A stretch of DNA of 17,357 nucleotides from a bacterium (lineage in GTDB: Bacteria > Bdellovibrionota_C > UBA2361 > OMII01), in assembly GCA_017853915.1 (NCBI GenBank), contig JAFMIS010000012.1, positions 1-17,357 on the forward strand, in the 5' to 3' direction. The stretch's first letter is position 1, and the number at the start of each line of letters is the position of its first letter. The position numbers and the translations under genes are program-made. The notes beneath the pieces were generated by a model. The model made no database searches and was not told where the DNA came from. It saw nothing but the letters and a program-made list of their open reading frames with translations. Below, in pieces: positions 6,926 through 14,531 of the stretch.

Positions 6926-6931
6926 GTAATC

Positions 6932-8548
6932 ATGGAACAGAGAATGATCATCAACGCGGTTCATCCGGAAGAGTGCCGCATCGCGATTATCGAGGGCTCA
7001 ACCCTCGCTGAATTAGAAATCGAGTCTAACGTTGGCAAAAAGGCCAAGGGCAATATCTACCGTGGTCGAATCTCGCGGATCGAGCCGAGCCTCCAGGCTG
7101 CTTTCGTCGACATTGGCACAAATCGAAACGGCTTTCTGCAGATAAACGACATTCACCCCTCCTGCTTTAAGGGAAACGGACAGTCGCGATCTGGCAGGGT
7201 TAGAATCCAGGATGTGCTAGAACCAGGGCAGGAACTAGTCGTTCAGGTTGTAAAGGAGGAGCGTGATATGAAAGGCGCTACTCTGACAACATACATATCA
7301 CTTCCAGGCAGATACCTCGTTATCATGCCGGGCAGTGACCGCGGTGGGATCTCGCGCAAGATTAATGATAATGAGCAACGCCTCCGTCTACGTCGCCTCT
7401 CACGCGAGCTTGAAGTTCCCGTGGGGATGGGGATGATCATACGGACGGCGGGGCTTGACCGTTCTCAGAGCGAGCTCTCGCGAGATCTCTCGCTGCAACT
7501 CAAATTGTGGGAGAACATCTTGGTCGCGAACCAAACCGCCAAGGCCCCCGACCTGCTCTACAAGGACAACGATCTAACGACCCGGGTTATACGAGACTAC
7601 TTTACTCCCGACGTGAGAGAGATCGTAATCGATGATCCAAAGACTTTTCATAATGTGAAGGCTTTCGTCGGCGAGGTCATGCCTCGCTATCGCTCTCGTA
7701 TAAAGCTGTACGAGGATAAAGAGCCGATCTTTACTCACCATGGAATTGATCAACAGATCCAGGACGCGCTCTCGCGCGAGGTCAAGCTGCCGTCCGGTGG
7801 CGCTATCGTGATCGAGCAACTTGAGGCGCTGGTCGCTATCGATGTGAACTCTGGTAAGGCTACAGACAGCGCGAACATCGAAGAGACGGCCTACAAAACT
7901 AACCTCGAAGCCGCTGAGGAGGTCGCTCGACAACTGCGCTTACGGGATCTTGGAGGCTTAATCGTCATCGATTTTATCGACATGATCGACAAACGCCATA
8001 GAAGTCAGGTGGAGCGCAAACTACAAGATTCTCTCTCCTCCGACAAAGCTCGAATAGAGCTCGGTCGACTCTCAAAATTCGGCCTCCTTGAGATGTCCCG
8101 CCAGAGGTTGCGAGCTTCGCTCACCAGCCATAGCCACATAAAGTGTGATCACTGCGTGGGGCGAGGTCAGATTAAGAATCCAGAGCTCGTCGCCCTTGAG
8201 GCCCTGCGCAAGATCCAAGCGGCTGTAGTCGTTGGCCACGTTCAAAAGGTCAAGGCTCGCCTCCCCTCGATGCCGGCGTTCTTTTTGCTTAACAACAAGC
8301 GAGCGGAGATCGCTAGGCTGGAGTCTGAACACGGCGTGCAGATTCTGATCCTACCTGACGGACGTTTGCGTCCAGATGAGTATGAGTTTGAGATGGAGGG
8401 AGTGCGCGAGCAGCCCGCCACCGCCAAGTCTGTCCAAGAGCCAGTATCCAAGGACAAGGAGGCAAAAGGGTCGAAGAGCTCCGATTCGAGCGAGGCGCCC
8501 CCAGCAGGCCGCTCAGCGGGATCGTTGAAGCCCGCCGCTAATCGCTAG
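6932..8548 (+). CDS. RNase E/G family endoribonuclease
   Basis: A 538-aa Rne/Rng-family enzyme that cuts single-stranded AU-rich RNA in rRNA and tRNA processing and mRNA decay. Visible parts: an S1 RNA-binding domain at about 38-122 (GNIYRGRISRIEPSLQAAFVDIG); the 5'-monophosphate sensor region 126-174 (GRYLV, PGSDRGGISRKI, IIRTAG); the DNase I-like catalytic core with the metal-binding aspartates Asp304 (IDVNSG) and Asp347 (VIDFIDM); and the zinc-link CDHC (Cys405, Cys408) that joins subunits. The tail 491-538 is short, Lys/Ser/Pro-rich and disordered, without the long degradosome scaffold of E. coli RNase E, so it is closer to RNase G in plan. I do not choose between rne and rng. ATG at 6932 has a good but hairpin-sequestered Shine-Dalgarno. 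A terminator-like hairpin follows. Confidence 0.93.
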   Translation: MEQRMIINAVHPEECRIAIIEGSTLAELEIESNVGKKAKGNIYRGRISRIEPSLQAAFVDIGTNRNGFLQINDIHPSCFKGNGQSRSGRVRIQDVLEPGQELVVQVVKEERDMKGATLTTYISLPGRYLVIMPGSDRGGISRKINDNEQRLRLRRLSRELEVPVGMGMIIRTAGLDRSQSELSRDLSLQLKLWENILVANQTAKAPDLLYKDNDLTTRVIRDYFTPDVREIVIDDPKTFHNVKAFVGEVMPRYRSRIKLYEDKEPIFTHHGIDQQIQDALSREVKLPSGGAIVIEQLEALVAIDVNSGKATDSANIEETAYKTNLEAAEEVARQLRLRDLGGLIVIDFIDMIDKRHRSQVERKLQDSLSSDKARIELGRLSKFGLLEMSRQRLRASLTSHSHIKCDHCVGRGQIKNPELVALEALRKIQAAVVVGHVQKVKARLPSMPAFFLLNNKRAEIARLESEHGVQILILPDGRLRPDEYEFEMEGVREQPATAKSVQEPVSKDKEAKGSKSSDSSEAPPAGRSAGSLKPAANR

Positions 8549-8588
8549 CCATTTACTCTTAAGTCTATCGAGAGGATCCTCGCGTCCG

Positions 8589-8619
8589 AAAAGTCTCTCA
8601 CGAGAGCAAAAACTTTTTT
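8589..8619 (+). terminator. probable rho-independent terminator of the RNase gene
   Basis: AAAAGT-CTCT (8589-8598), loop CACG, AGAG (8603-8606), a CAAAA bulge, then ACTTTT running into a six-T tract at 8614-8619. The stem is broken by the bulge and A/T-rich outside, so it is moderate in strength. Position 40 bases after the stop codon and the T tract are what support it. Confidence 0.5.
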
Positions 8620-8691
8620 GTCATACGCTCTCAAAACGGGTTCATAAATACCCCAAAAACTCGTATCATCTGTTGCCCAACTGACGGCCGT

Positions 8692-8722
8692 CTGCTAACT
8701 TTAGGCGACTTAAAGTTAGCAG
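8692..8722. promoter_or_regulatory. perfect 12-bp stem-loop upstream of the GAF/mreB genes
   Basis: CTGCTAACTTTA, 7-base loop GGCGACT, then its exact reverse complement. It lies 102 bases before the GAF gene start. No T tract follows on either strand, so it is not a classical terminator. It may be an operator, an mRNA 5' stabilising hairpin or part of a small RNA. A G/C-rich repeat (CGCGGA AG TCCGCG, 8755-8768) follows it. A weak promoter-like pair TTCATA/TATCAT with an 18-base spacer lies just upstream (8641-8670). Confidence 0.55.
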
Positions 8723-8824
8723 TAGGTTGGATAGCACTCCAGGGAGACGTCGCGCGCGGAAGTCCGCGGTCCTCTTGAGCTGCTCGTGAGCCCTCTTATT
8801 GTCGTTGATGTGAGTTAAAACGCG

Positions 8825-9874
8825 ATGCCGCTGCCCGCGCAAATACGAGAAGATTGTAAGGAACTGGTCTCGCTCGCGGCGCAGATTACCGATGCCCACT
8901 CAAGCGCCATCTTTCTTCCTACTGAACTACTCCGAAACGAATACCACCTTTCATCTCATAGCCTGAGACCAAGGGGCACTGACAGGGGCACTGATGCGTC
9001 CCAACCCGCGCTATCTTTACAAGGACGGGGAGACTCCAACGGAGATCCCTCCACTAGCGATCATCGGACTAGCTCTATCGACCTCGTAGCGGTGTATTCA
9101 CGCTCACGGGTGGTGCGCGACGCTCGCATACCGGTCGGTGCCTCGGTATTGGGCTGGGTGGCGGAGCATGGTCGCTCTATTCACCTCAACCCGTGCGAGC
9201 TCAACAGCTCCGCAATCGGCATATATGCGGACCAACAACCGATCAAATCACTCATAGCGGTGCCGGTACGAACATCCAAACATACGAGCTCTTCCCAGGA
9301 AGCATGTGGGGTTCTTGTGTGCGACAGCCTCAAGGCGGATTCATTTACAAATACGCACGTGAGCCTCATTGAGCACGTCGGGGTATGCGCGCATCGACTC
9401 ATCATCTGGGCGCAACTCAGCGCTGACGCAGCCCACGGAGAAACATCCTGGGATCACTTTAAACATAAGACGCGTGAGTTAGGAGACGCCATAGGCGCGA
9501 ACTCGATTGAATTCCTGAGAATTCGGATCGAATCTTTTAGTGAATTAGAGTCAATAGCTGGGCTCTCTGTCGCTGTGCAAACAGCGGATCAATTTTTACG
9601 ACTCGCGCAACAATCCCTCCCGCCTCATTTCCCGATGACCCGATTGCCAAACGGCGACATCGTCATCGCGGTGGATAACATGATGAGCGCTTTCTTTCGC
9701 CAGAAGCTTGAGACATTAGCAACTCACCTCAATTCACCTCACAAACCGCTCCGGGTCAGCGTTGTGAACGTCAGAGCGAGCGTAACAACCTCGGGACAAC
9801 CCGATATGGAGTCTGTTTTTCAGCAAAAATCTTCACTGTCAAAATCGTCTATTGTGGGAGGAACTCGTGCGTAA
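8825..9874 (+). CDS. GAF-domain protein with degenerate GGDEF-like C-terminus, coupled to mreB
   Basis: A 349-aa soluble protein. Residues about 12-198 fit a GAF sensor fold: an opening helix, a hydrophilic insert (45-85), VAVYSRSRVV, the GASVLGWVAEHGRSIHL turn, SLIAVPV, GVLVCDS and a closing helix. Residues about 225-335 have the strand/helix order of a GGDEF domain (FLRIRIESFSELE, long helix, TRLPNGDIVIAV, helix, RVSVVNVRAS). The signature GG(D/E)EF reads NGDI (Asn276-Gly277-Asp278), so cyclase activity is not expected. It could bind nucleotide or act through protein contact. The start ATG has no good Shine-Dalgarno, and an in-frame stop four codons upstream excludes a longer form. Its stop overlaps the mreB start by 8 bases, suggesting coupled synthesis and a link to cell shape. 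GAF is fairly sure, GGDEF-like moderate, function unknown. Confidence 0.75.
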   Translation: MPLPAQIREDCKELVSLAAQITDAHSSAIFLPTELLRNEYHLSSHSLRPRGTDRGTDASQPALSLQGRGDSNGDPSTSDHRTSSIDLVAVYSRSRVVRDARIPVGASVLGWVAEHGRSIHLNPCELNSSAIGIYADQQPIKSLIAVPVRTSKHTSSSQEACGVLVCDSLKADSFTNTHVSLIEHVGVCAHRLIIWAQLSADAAHGETSWDHFKHKTRELGDAIGANSIEFLRIRIESFSELESIAGLSVAVQTADQFLRLAQQSLPPHFPMTRLPNGDIVIAVDNMMSAFFRQKLETLATHLNSPHKPLRVSVVNVRASVTTSGQPDMESVFQQKSSLSKSSIVGGTRA

Positions 9875-10943
9875 ACACATCGATAAAGGTAGCCAATTCC
9901 GGTCGTTCGCATGGAGCAAGCTCTCATCGTTAATTAGCGCCGACGTGGCTATTGATCTAGGGACAGCAAACACCCTGGTCTATGTGCAAGGTCTCGGCAT
10001 AGTTCTCAATGAACCCTCTGTAGTAGCGATTGACGCTGAAACAGATGAGATCGTAGCCGTTGGCTCGGCCGCGAAGCAGATGTATGGGAAGACATCTCGA
10101 GCTATTCGCTGTGTCCGACCGATGAGAGACGGTGTCATCGCTGACTTTCGGGTTACCACCGAGATGATTCGCTGGATGCTGGGGATAGTGAAGAACCGTT
10201 GGTCCTTGGTGCGCCCTCGAGCTATTATCGGCGTGCCCTCGGATATCACTCAGGTTGAAAAGCGCGCGGTTCTTGATGCCGCACTCTCGGCGGGTATGCG
10301 CCAGGTGTATCTGATCGATGAATCGATGGCAGCCGCGGTGGGAAGCGATCTTCCTGTGGATCAGCCGGTCGGAAGTATGGTTGTGGATATTGGCGGAGGG
10401 ACGACCGAAATCGCAATCGTAAGCCTCAGTGGCACCATGTATAGCCACGCGATTCGTGTCGCGGGAGATGAAATGGACGAGGCCATTCAACGCTACATCC
10501 GGCAGCGTTGTGGATTAGAGATCAGCATCTTTGAGGCCGAGCGCGCCAAAATCACGGTAGGCTCTCTCCTGCGCCATGCACCCATGTTGACTATGACCGT
10601 GTACGGTCGCGATGTAGCGTCGGGCATGCCGCGAGCTCTAGAGATTACCAACGAATCTATTCGAGCGGCTCTCCATGAACCATTGTGCTCCATCGTTGGA
10701 GCCATCTACACCGCTCTTGAGAATGTAAGCCCTGAAGTTGCCCACGATATTCTCGCCAATGGAGTCCATCTTGTAGGAGGAGGTTCGTTACTTCGAGGTC
10801 TCGCTGAGAAACTTACCGAGAGAAGCAGCATCCGATTTATTCGAGACTCAGACCCCCTTACATGTGTGGTCCGAGGTGTCGGTCGAATCGTTGAGAACAT
10901 AGATGAGATGAAGAAGCTATGCTTGCAGGAGCTAGCAGCGTAA
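9867..10943 (+). CDS. mreB: rod-shape actin homolog MreB
   Basis: A 358-aa bacterial actin that polymerises at the inner membrane and guides the elongation machinery for lateral wall synthesis. ATP-binding motifs are intact: phosphate 1 VAIDLGTANTLVY (from about residue 27), LIDESMAAAVG (about 149-159), phosphate 2 VVDIGGGTTE (about 172-181) and the adenosine motif LVGGGSLLRGL (about 302-312). The N-terminus is about 12 residues longer than E. coli MreB and carries FAWSKLSSLIS, a likely amphipathic membrane-binding helix. I choose the GTG at 9867 because GGGAGGA lies 4 bases upstream; a TTG five codons earlier would overlap that site. The GTG overlaps the GAF gene stop as GTGCGTAA. mreC and mreD do not follow; instead comEC converges with an 86-base overlap. 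RNase G neighbouring mre genes is also seen in E. coli. Confidence 0.95.
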   Translation: MRKHIDKGSQFRSFAWSKLSSLISADVAIDLGTANTLVYVQGLGIVLNEPSVVAIDAETDEIVAVGSAAKQMYGKTSRAIRCVRPMRDGVIADFRVTTEMIRWMLGIVKNRWSLVRPRAIIGVPSDITQVEKRAVLDAALSAGMRQVYLIDESMAAAVGSDLPVDQPVGSMVVDIGGGTTEIAIVSLSGTMYSHAIRVAGDEMDEAIQRYIRQRCGLEISIFEAERAKITVGSLLRHAPMLTMTVYGRDVASGMPRALEITNESIRAALHEPLCSIVGAIYTALENVSPEVAHDILANGVHLVGGGSLLRGLAEKLTERSSIRFIRDSDPLTCVVRGVGRIVENIDEMKKLCLQELAA

Positions 10944-12402
10944 CCCGCATGAATTGATTGCACGCCCGCAACCCGAGAATGGTTAGTGCCGCCATGAGCA
11001 TTAACGCGGTAGCGACCTGGTTGAATCCCGTCAATTCGAAGCTAAGGCCGGGCAGATCAGCTATCTCTATGAGCTGTTCAGAGATCTGGAAGTTAAGCCA
11101 CGAGACTCCCCGCAGCACCTCCCATCCAACCGCTAATCCGCACAATCCTAGACCGAGGGCTGATAAGCCTAGCGCGCAATTGATCACCGACCAGGGTACG
11201 GCCAGGACCAGGTTGGTCACAATTCCGATCGGCGAAAAGGTGCCGTTCCATACAACCATCACGAGTGTTGTGCTTAGCCACGCGCATAGGGTCACCCACA
11301 CAAATGACGCGCCTGCTTGTCGCCCAGCAAGAGTGGCGCCCAACCCGATCCCCATCAATGCGCTAAATGTCAGGATCACGCCGATCTCAAAGAAGCACCA
11401 CGGCCACACGAGCAGCATGATCAGAAGCGCAACGCCCCATCGCTGCGCGAACCGCGAACCTGTTTCCGAGAGGACCCCCGCGCTCAGGCTCGCGGCAGCG
11501 ATGAGCGCCCGCATGGCTGACATCTCCGCTCCTATACACAGAACATACAGGCATGCCAGGGCGAGGGCCGCTGCCGTAACTAACACGCGAAGGTGGGAGA
11601 TATGTGGGAGACATCCGCTCATGAATCGACAAAGACTCAAGACAACCCCAAATACGAGGCTTACCTGATACCCAGACACTACCAAAAGGTGTGTGAGCCC
11701 CAGGCGCTTGAACGCTCGTTCTACCGGCTCACTCAGGACGTCGTGATATCCTAGGGCCATGGAGAGAAATAGCGACTCCCCTCTCCCATCCCCTACTTCA
11801 TCCTCAACTCGGTGCCGTGTCCATTCGCGAATCGATGTCACAATCGGACGGTCGGCTTCAAGCGCTTGGGACACGAATCGAGCCTTACACTCGGCTGAAA
11901 TTCCTCCCCGCCAGAGCCATGCTTGCCATGAGAACGGATTGAGGGGCCGCTCAACAGGGTGCACCTCTCCTCGAATAAAAATAGCATCACCTGGTTCCAC
12001 GCGCGACGCATTGCGCCACGGAAGATCGATGGCTCGACACCTTATCCGACCCTGGTCGGAGTCCAACTCGAAGATTACCGCTCCCGGGTTCGGGCGGCGC
12101 GGGATACCCACGACTCGACCCATGATTGGGTCCCCTCCTTCTCGCTCGACACGGAGATGCTGGGGCATCGGGTGGCTCATGAGAGCCAGATACGCGCTCA
12201 CTATCCCCACAATGACTCCTGCCATCAGGAATCCGCCGCCACGCTTACTTCTCCAGCACAGCGCCGCTCCCACAACCGCGAGCATGATCGGAATCTGCTC
12301 CTCGCTCAGGAACCACACCGCTGCCTGGCCCGCCGCGCAGGCTAGAGAAAGAGGTAGCGCAGGCGCATGCCCACGCAGGGTAGATAGACTCCTTTCATAC
12401 AC
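10858..12402 (-). CDS. comEC: ComEC/Rec2-family DNA uptake channel without metallo-beta-lactamase domain
   Basis: A 514-aa polytopic membrane protein. Residues 1-80 hold N-terminal helices. Residues 92-175 are the OB-fold-like periplasmic domain (IMGRVVGIPRRPNPG, VEPGDAIFIRGEV, NPFSWQAWLWRGGISAEC). Residues 208-480 are the Competence core with GLTHLLVVSGYQVSL (235-249; consensus GL.HLLA.SG.H) and GAEMSAMRALI (291-301), ending in many hydrophobic helices. The family moves single-stranded DNA across the inner membrane in natural transformation. The C-terminal metallo-beta-lactamase-like domain of longer ComEC proteins is absent, and the His of SG.H is Gln here. The listed GTG start at 12402 lacks a clear Shine-Dalgarno, and an AGGAG lies inside the first codons, so the true start may be slightly downstream. 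The last 86 bases are antisense to the end of mreB. Confidence 0.85.
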   Translation of the reverse strand: MYERSLSTLRGHAPALPLSLACAAGQAAVWFLSEEQIPIMLAVVGAALCWRSKRGGGFLMAGVIVGIVSAYLALMSHPMPQHLRVEREGGDPIMGRVVGIPRRPNPGAVIFELDSDQGRIRCRAIDLPWRNASRVEPGDAIFIRGEVHPVERPLNPFSWQAWLWRGGISAECKARFVSQALEADRPIVTSIREWTRHRVEDEVGDGRGESLFLSMALGYHDVLSEPVERAFKRLGLTHLLVVSGYQVSLVFGVVLSLCRFMSGCLPHISHLRVLVTAAALALACLYVLCIGAEMSAMRALIAAASLSAGVLSETGSRFAQRWGVALLIMLLVWPWCFFEIGVILTFSALMGIGLGATLAGRQAGASFVWVTLCAWLSTTLVMVVWNGTFSPIGIVTNLVLAVPWSVINCALGLSALGLGLCGLAVGWEVLRGVSWLNFQISEQLIEIADLPGLSFELTGFNQVATALMLMAALTILGLRACNQFMRVTLLAPASIASSSHLCSQRFDRHLGPHM

Positions 12403-12410
12403 GCGACTTG

Positions 12411-12466
12411 TTTCACTCCAGTATTGTCACTGCACTATTTTCACTCCGCTATTTTCACTCAACCAT
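12411..12466. repeat. four 14-bp tandem repeats upstream of comEC
   Basis: Four back-to-back copies: TTTCACTCCAGTAT, TGTCACTGCACTAT, TTTCACTCCGCTAT, TTTCACTCAACCAT. The TCACT core is fixed and the tail varies. The tract begins 9 bases before the listed comEC start, so it covers the likely leader or promoter. Copy-number change could alter comEC expression. Confidence 0.8.
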
Positions 12467-12540
12467 CACTAAGCACACCGCATGCTCAGTGGAACAATGC
12501 TCCCGAGTGTCATTACTGCGGAGTTCCTCGCCGCGACGTC

Positions 12541-12585
12541 ATAGCGCCGAGGTTTATAGCGCCGAGGTTTATAGCGCCGAGGCGA
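12541..12585. repeat. three 15-bp tandem repeats (ATAGCGCCGAGGTTT)
   Basis: Two perfect copies (12541-12555, 12556-12570) and a third that differs only in its last three bases (12571-12585). A lone ATAGCGCCG recurs at 12593. The tract lies 51 bases past the Wzy/WaaL-like stop codon. There are no spacers between copies, so this is not a CRISPR. Confidence 0.8.
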
Positions 12586-12635
12586 TAATCGGATAGCGCC
12601 GCGAAAAGTTTCGTATTATGGCATTCTTTTCTTGG

Positions 12636-14522
12636 TCACCTGGATTTCAGATTCAAGAGCTGCCTTACTCCCAAAATCCTGAAATCGCGTGAGCTCTCAG
12701 GCCAGGCGCGGCCGGGACTCCACGGTGGTGTCGTGATGACTCGTAGCCACACATCTCCCGTCGATGGGTCGCAGGGTATGCGAACCTGATGCGGCTCCTG
12801 AGATAGCAGGGAAACAGTATACGGCTCTCCACGCTCCGGCATGATACGGACATGCAGCCCACCCTGTCGCGGAATATAGAGAGGACTCACGAGAAGCCTG
12901 GCACCTTCACCCTCCCCGTCAAGCACCTCACACGCCACTCGCACGCGCGCGTCTGGGGTTAGCCATCTCTCAAAAACGCCCCCCTGCTCTCGCCAGCCAT
13001 AGATCCCTCTCTCATGAGCGCTTGCGCTAAGAACTCCCATCGCCACCGACAGAGCCCACACTATCGGCGACTGCAGCGGGCTAGTTGTTCTTGCGACAGT
13101 GCTCGAGCCGATCAGACACCCTACAACGAGTAAGACCTCGGGGAAGTCCAGATGCGGGCCGGTGAGAAGCATAGCGGCAACCGCAAGAAGAGCCCATGCC
13201 GCGCGGCTCCGCTGAAAGCCAGCGATAATACCGCGTGAAAAAGCTGTGGCGCACGCTATCAAAGCACCTACCACTCCTATTTCGGCCAAAAGCCCCAGAT
13301 AAAAATTATTGGAGTTATCAACCCAGCCTCGCAAGTTACCCAATCGCGCTCCCACGATTGGGACATAGGCACGAAAATGGTCAGCTCCAACACCAAACCA
13401 TGGGGATTCTCGCCACAGAGCGACTCCGATCTCGAAGAATATCCGTCGCGAAAATATCGTCTCACTCAGCCTGGGCACTGATAACGCCATCACTCCCCGA
13501 CGGATTCCCTCTGGAATGCCATGAGCCCCAACCAGCGCCCCGATCCATGGAGTGTAGAGATCGAGCAAAGACACCCCTAGGAGACTTACAATCACCACAA
13601 CGCACGTGCCGACAAATACACGTCGAGCTCGCGCGAATGTCGTCGCGCAGACCAGAAGAAAGAGCCCTAATAAAAAAGTACGAGAGCCAGCGACTATACC
13701 AGCCCCTACGATGCTAGCGGCAACGAGCCATTCCCCTCCCCTCCACCCATGACGAGGATCGATTGATACGAAGCGACACCAGAGCGCCACTATCATCATT
13801 ACCCCCAGCGCATTCGGATCGCTCATTAAACCACTCACTCTATGGATTGAGGTCCAAAATGGGGTCTGATTACTGAGTGTGAAAGATAGCAGCCCCGCGC
13901 TTTGAAGCAGCGCGAAAAGCGCGGATACAAACGACCCGCCCCACAACCCCCTCACCCAACGTTCGCGAAGATCGGCGCGAGCTGAAAAAAACTCTATCGC
14001 TATCACGAGAAGGAAGAAGCGCGCCCAGGCGTTCAGACTCGGGACCTGGGCCTCCACAAGTGTTCGAAGAGCATCACGCGCCCGCGGCCATTCATCCAAG
14101 CGAACGAGCGAGAGGTACGCCAGACCTTGAGAGCCCGCCCAACACGAGCTGAACAACTCCGCCAAGACGCTTCCACTCAAAAATAGAAAGAGAGGCGTCG
14201 CCCAACGTAGCGACGACATCCGCCCTGGCAACGGCACGAGAACGAGGACCACGAGGAGAGCGAGGATGATTACAACCTCGCTTCCGACCCAAGGAATAAG
14301 CGGAATCGCGAAGCCCGCCACAGGAATTACACGCCGCAAGACCTCCTCCGCGGAGCGACGGAGCCTGAACACGAACAAGACGACCAGCACTGAGAGCGCG
14401 ACCTGAAGCTCGATTTTTGTCGCATTCGCGACAGATGGCACAAGAGCCAGGAGCGTTAGTAGACGAATAATACTCTCACCTAGTCTGGACATACCGGGTA
14501 GATCATCCCTGTAATCATTCAA
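12636..14522 (-). CDS. Wzy/WaaL-type O-antigen polymerase or ligase with C-terminal soluble domain
   Basis: A 628-aa protein with about twelve membrane helices (residues 15-500) followed by a soluble, probably periplasmic region of about 125 aa. Wzy_C/O-antigen ligase marks: RVSGLMSDPNALG (228-240), GSRTFLLG (279-286), the periplasmic-loop motif SPWFGVGADHF (373-383) and DNSNNFYLGLLAEIG (402-416). The family joins or polymerises undecaprenyl-linked glycans at the outer face of the inner membrane, for O-antigen, exopolysaccharide or protein glycosylation; which one cannot be told here. The C-terminal part (LTPDARVRVAC, then beta-like strands to the end) looks like a small beta-sandwich that ordinary WaaL lacks. 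The TTG at 14522 lies 9 bases after the previous stop; an ATG at 14492 is an alternative, and neither has a strong ribosome site. The LamG-like neighbour is probably co-transcribed. Confidence 0.8.
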   Translation of the reverse strand: MNDYRDDLPGMSRLGESIIRLLTLLALVPSVANATKIELQVALSVLVVLFVFRLRRSAEEVLRRVIPVAGFAIPLIPWVGSEVVIILALLVVLVLVPLPGRMSSLRWATPLFLFLSGSVLAELFSSCWAGSQGLAYLSLVRLDEWPRARDALRTLVEAQVPSLNAWARFFLLVIAIEFFSARADLRERWVRGLWGGSFVSALFALLQSAGLLSFTLSNQTPFWTSIHRVSGLMSDPNALGVMMIVALWCRFVSIDPRHGWRGGEWLVAASIVGAGIVAGSRTFLLGLFLLVCATTFARARRVFVGTCVVVIVSLLGVSLLDLYTPWIGALVGAHGIPEGIRRGVMALSVPRLSETIFSRRIFFEIGVALWRESPWFGVGADHFRAYVPIVGARLGNLRGWVDNSNNFYLGLLAEIGVVGALIACATAFSRGIIAGFQRSRAAWALLAVAAMLLTGPHLDFPEVLLVVGCLIGSSTVARTTSPLQSPIVWALSVAMGVLSASAHERGIYGWREQGGVFERWLTPDARVRVACEVLDGEGEGARLLVSPLYIPRQGGLHVRIMPERGEPYTVSLLSQEPHQVRIPCDPSTGDVWLRVITTPPWSPGRAWPESSRDFRILGVRQLLNLKSR

Positions 14523-14531
14523 GCAATTCGC

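Larger units (their letters stand above)
6164..6931. other. divergent intergenic region, no convincing gene, many inverted repeats
   Basis: 768 bases between the leftward T3SS operon and the rightward RNase gene. No open frame here is supported by composition, ribosome site or recognisable product. It must hold both promoters. It contains six inverted repeats: 6326-6354 (CTAATA/TATTAG plus CGTA/TACG with a 3-base bulge), 6559-6605 (ACACAACA/TGTTGTGT), 6652-6666 (GGTTGA ACG TCAACC), 6814-6849, 6854-6873 and 6910-6925. A possible sigma70-like -10 TATGAT lies at 6785-6790 for the RNase gene, but its -35 is weak (TTGGTT, 19-base spacer). On the minus strand TTGAAA with TATGGA 19 bases on is a poor candidate for the T3SS operon. 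I saw no tRNA or terminator. Confidence 0.6.
12403..12635. other. spacer with two short tandem-repeat tracts
   Basis: 233 bases between the end of the Wzy/WaaL-like gene and the start of comEC, both leftward. It holds a 14-base repeat tract (12411-12466) and a 15-base tract (12541-12585). I see no gene, no tRNA and no clear terminator or promoter beyond these. Confidence 0.55.

Noticed and set aside
6778..7011. 77-codon open frame before the RNase gene
   Set aside because: It covers the leader hairpins and overlaps the RNase start in another frame; it has no credible product.
10958..11668. 236-codon plus-strand open frame
   Set aside because: Mirror of comEC hydrophobic codons; low-complexity product without family features.
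11759..12472. 237-codon plus-strand open frame
   Set aside because: Antisense to comEC and running into the tandem repeats; no plausible product.
12541..12604. CRISPR array
   Set aside because: The 15-base units touch each other without spacers, and no cas gene is present.
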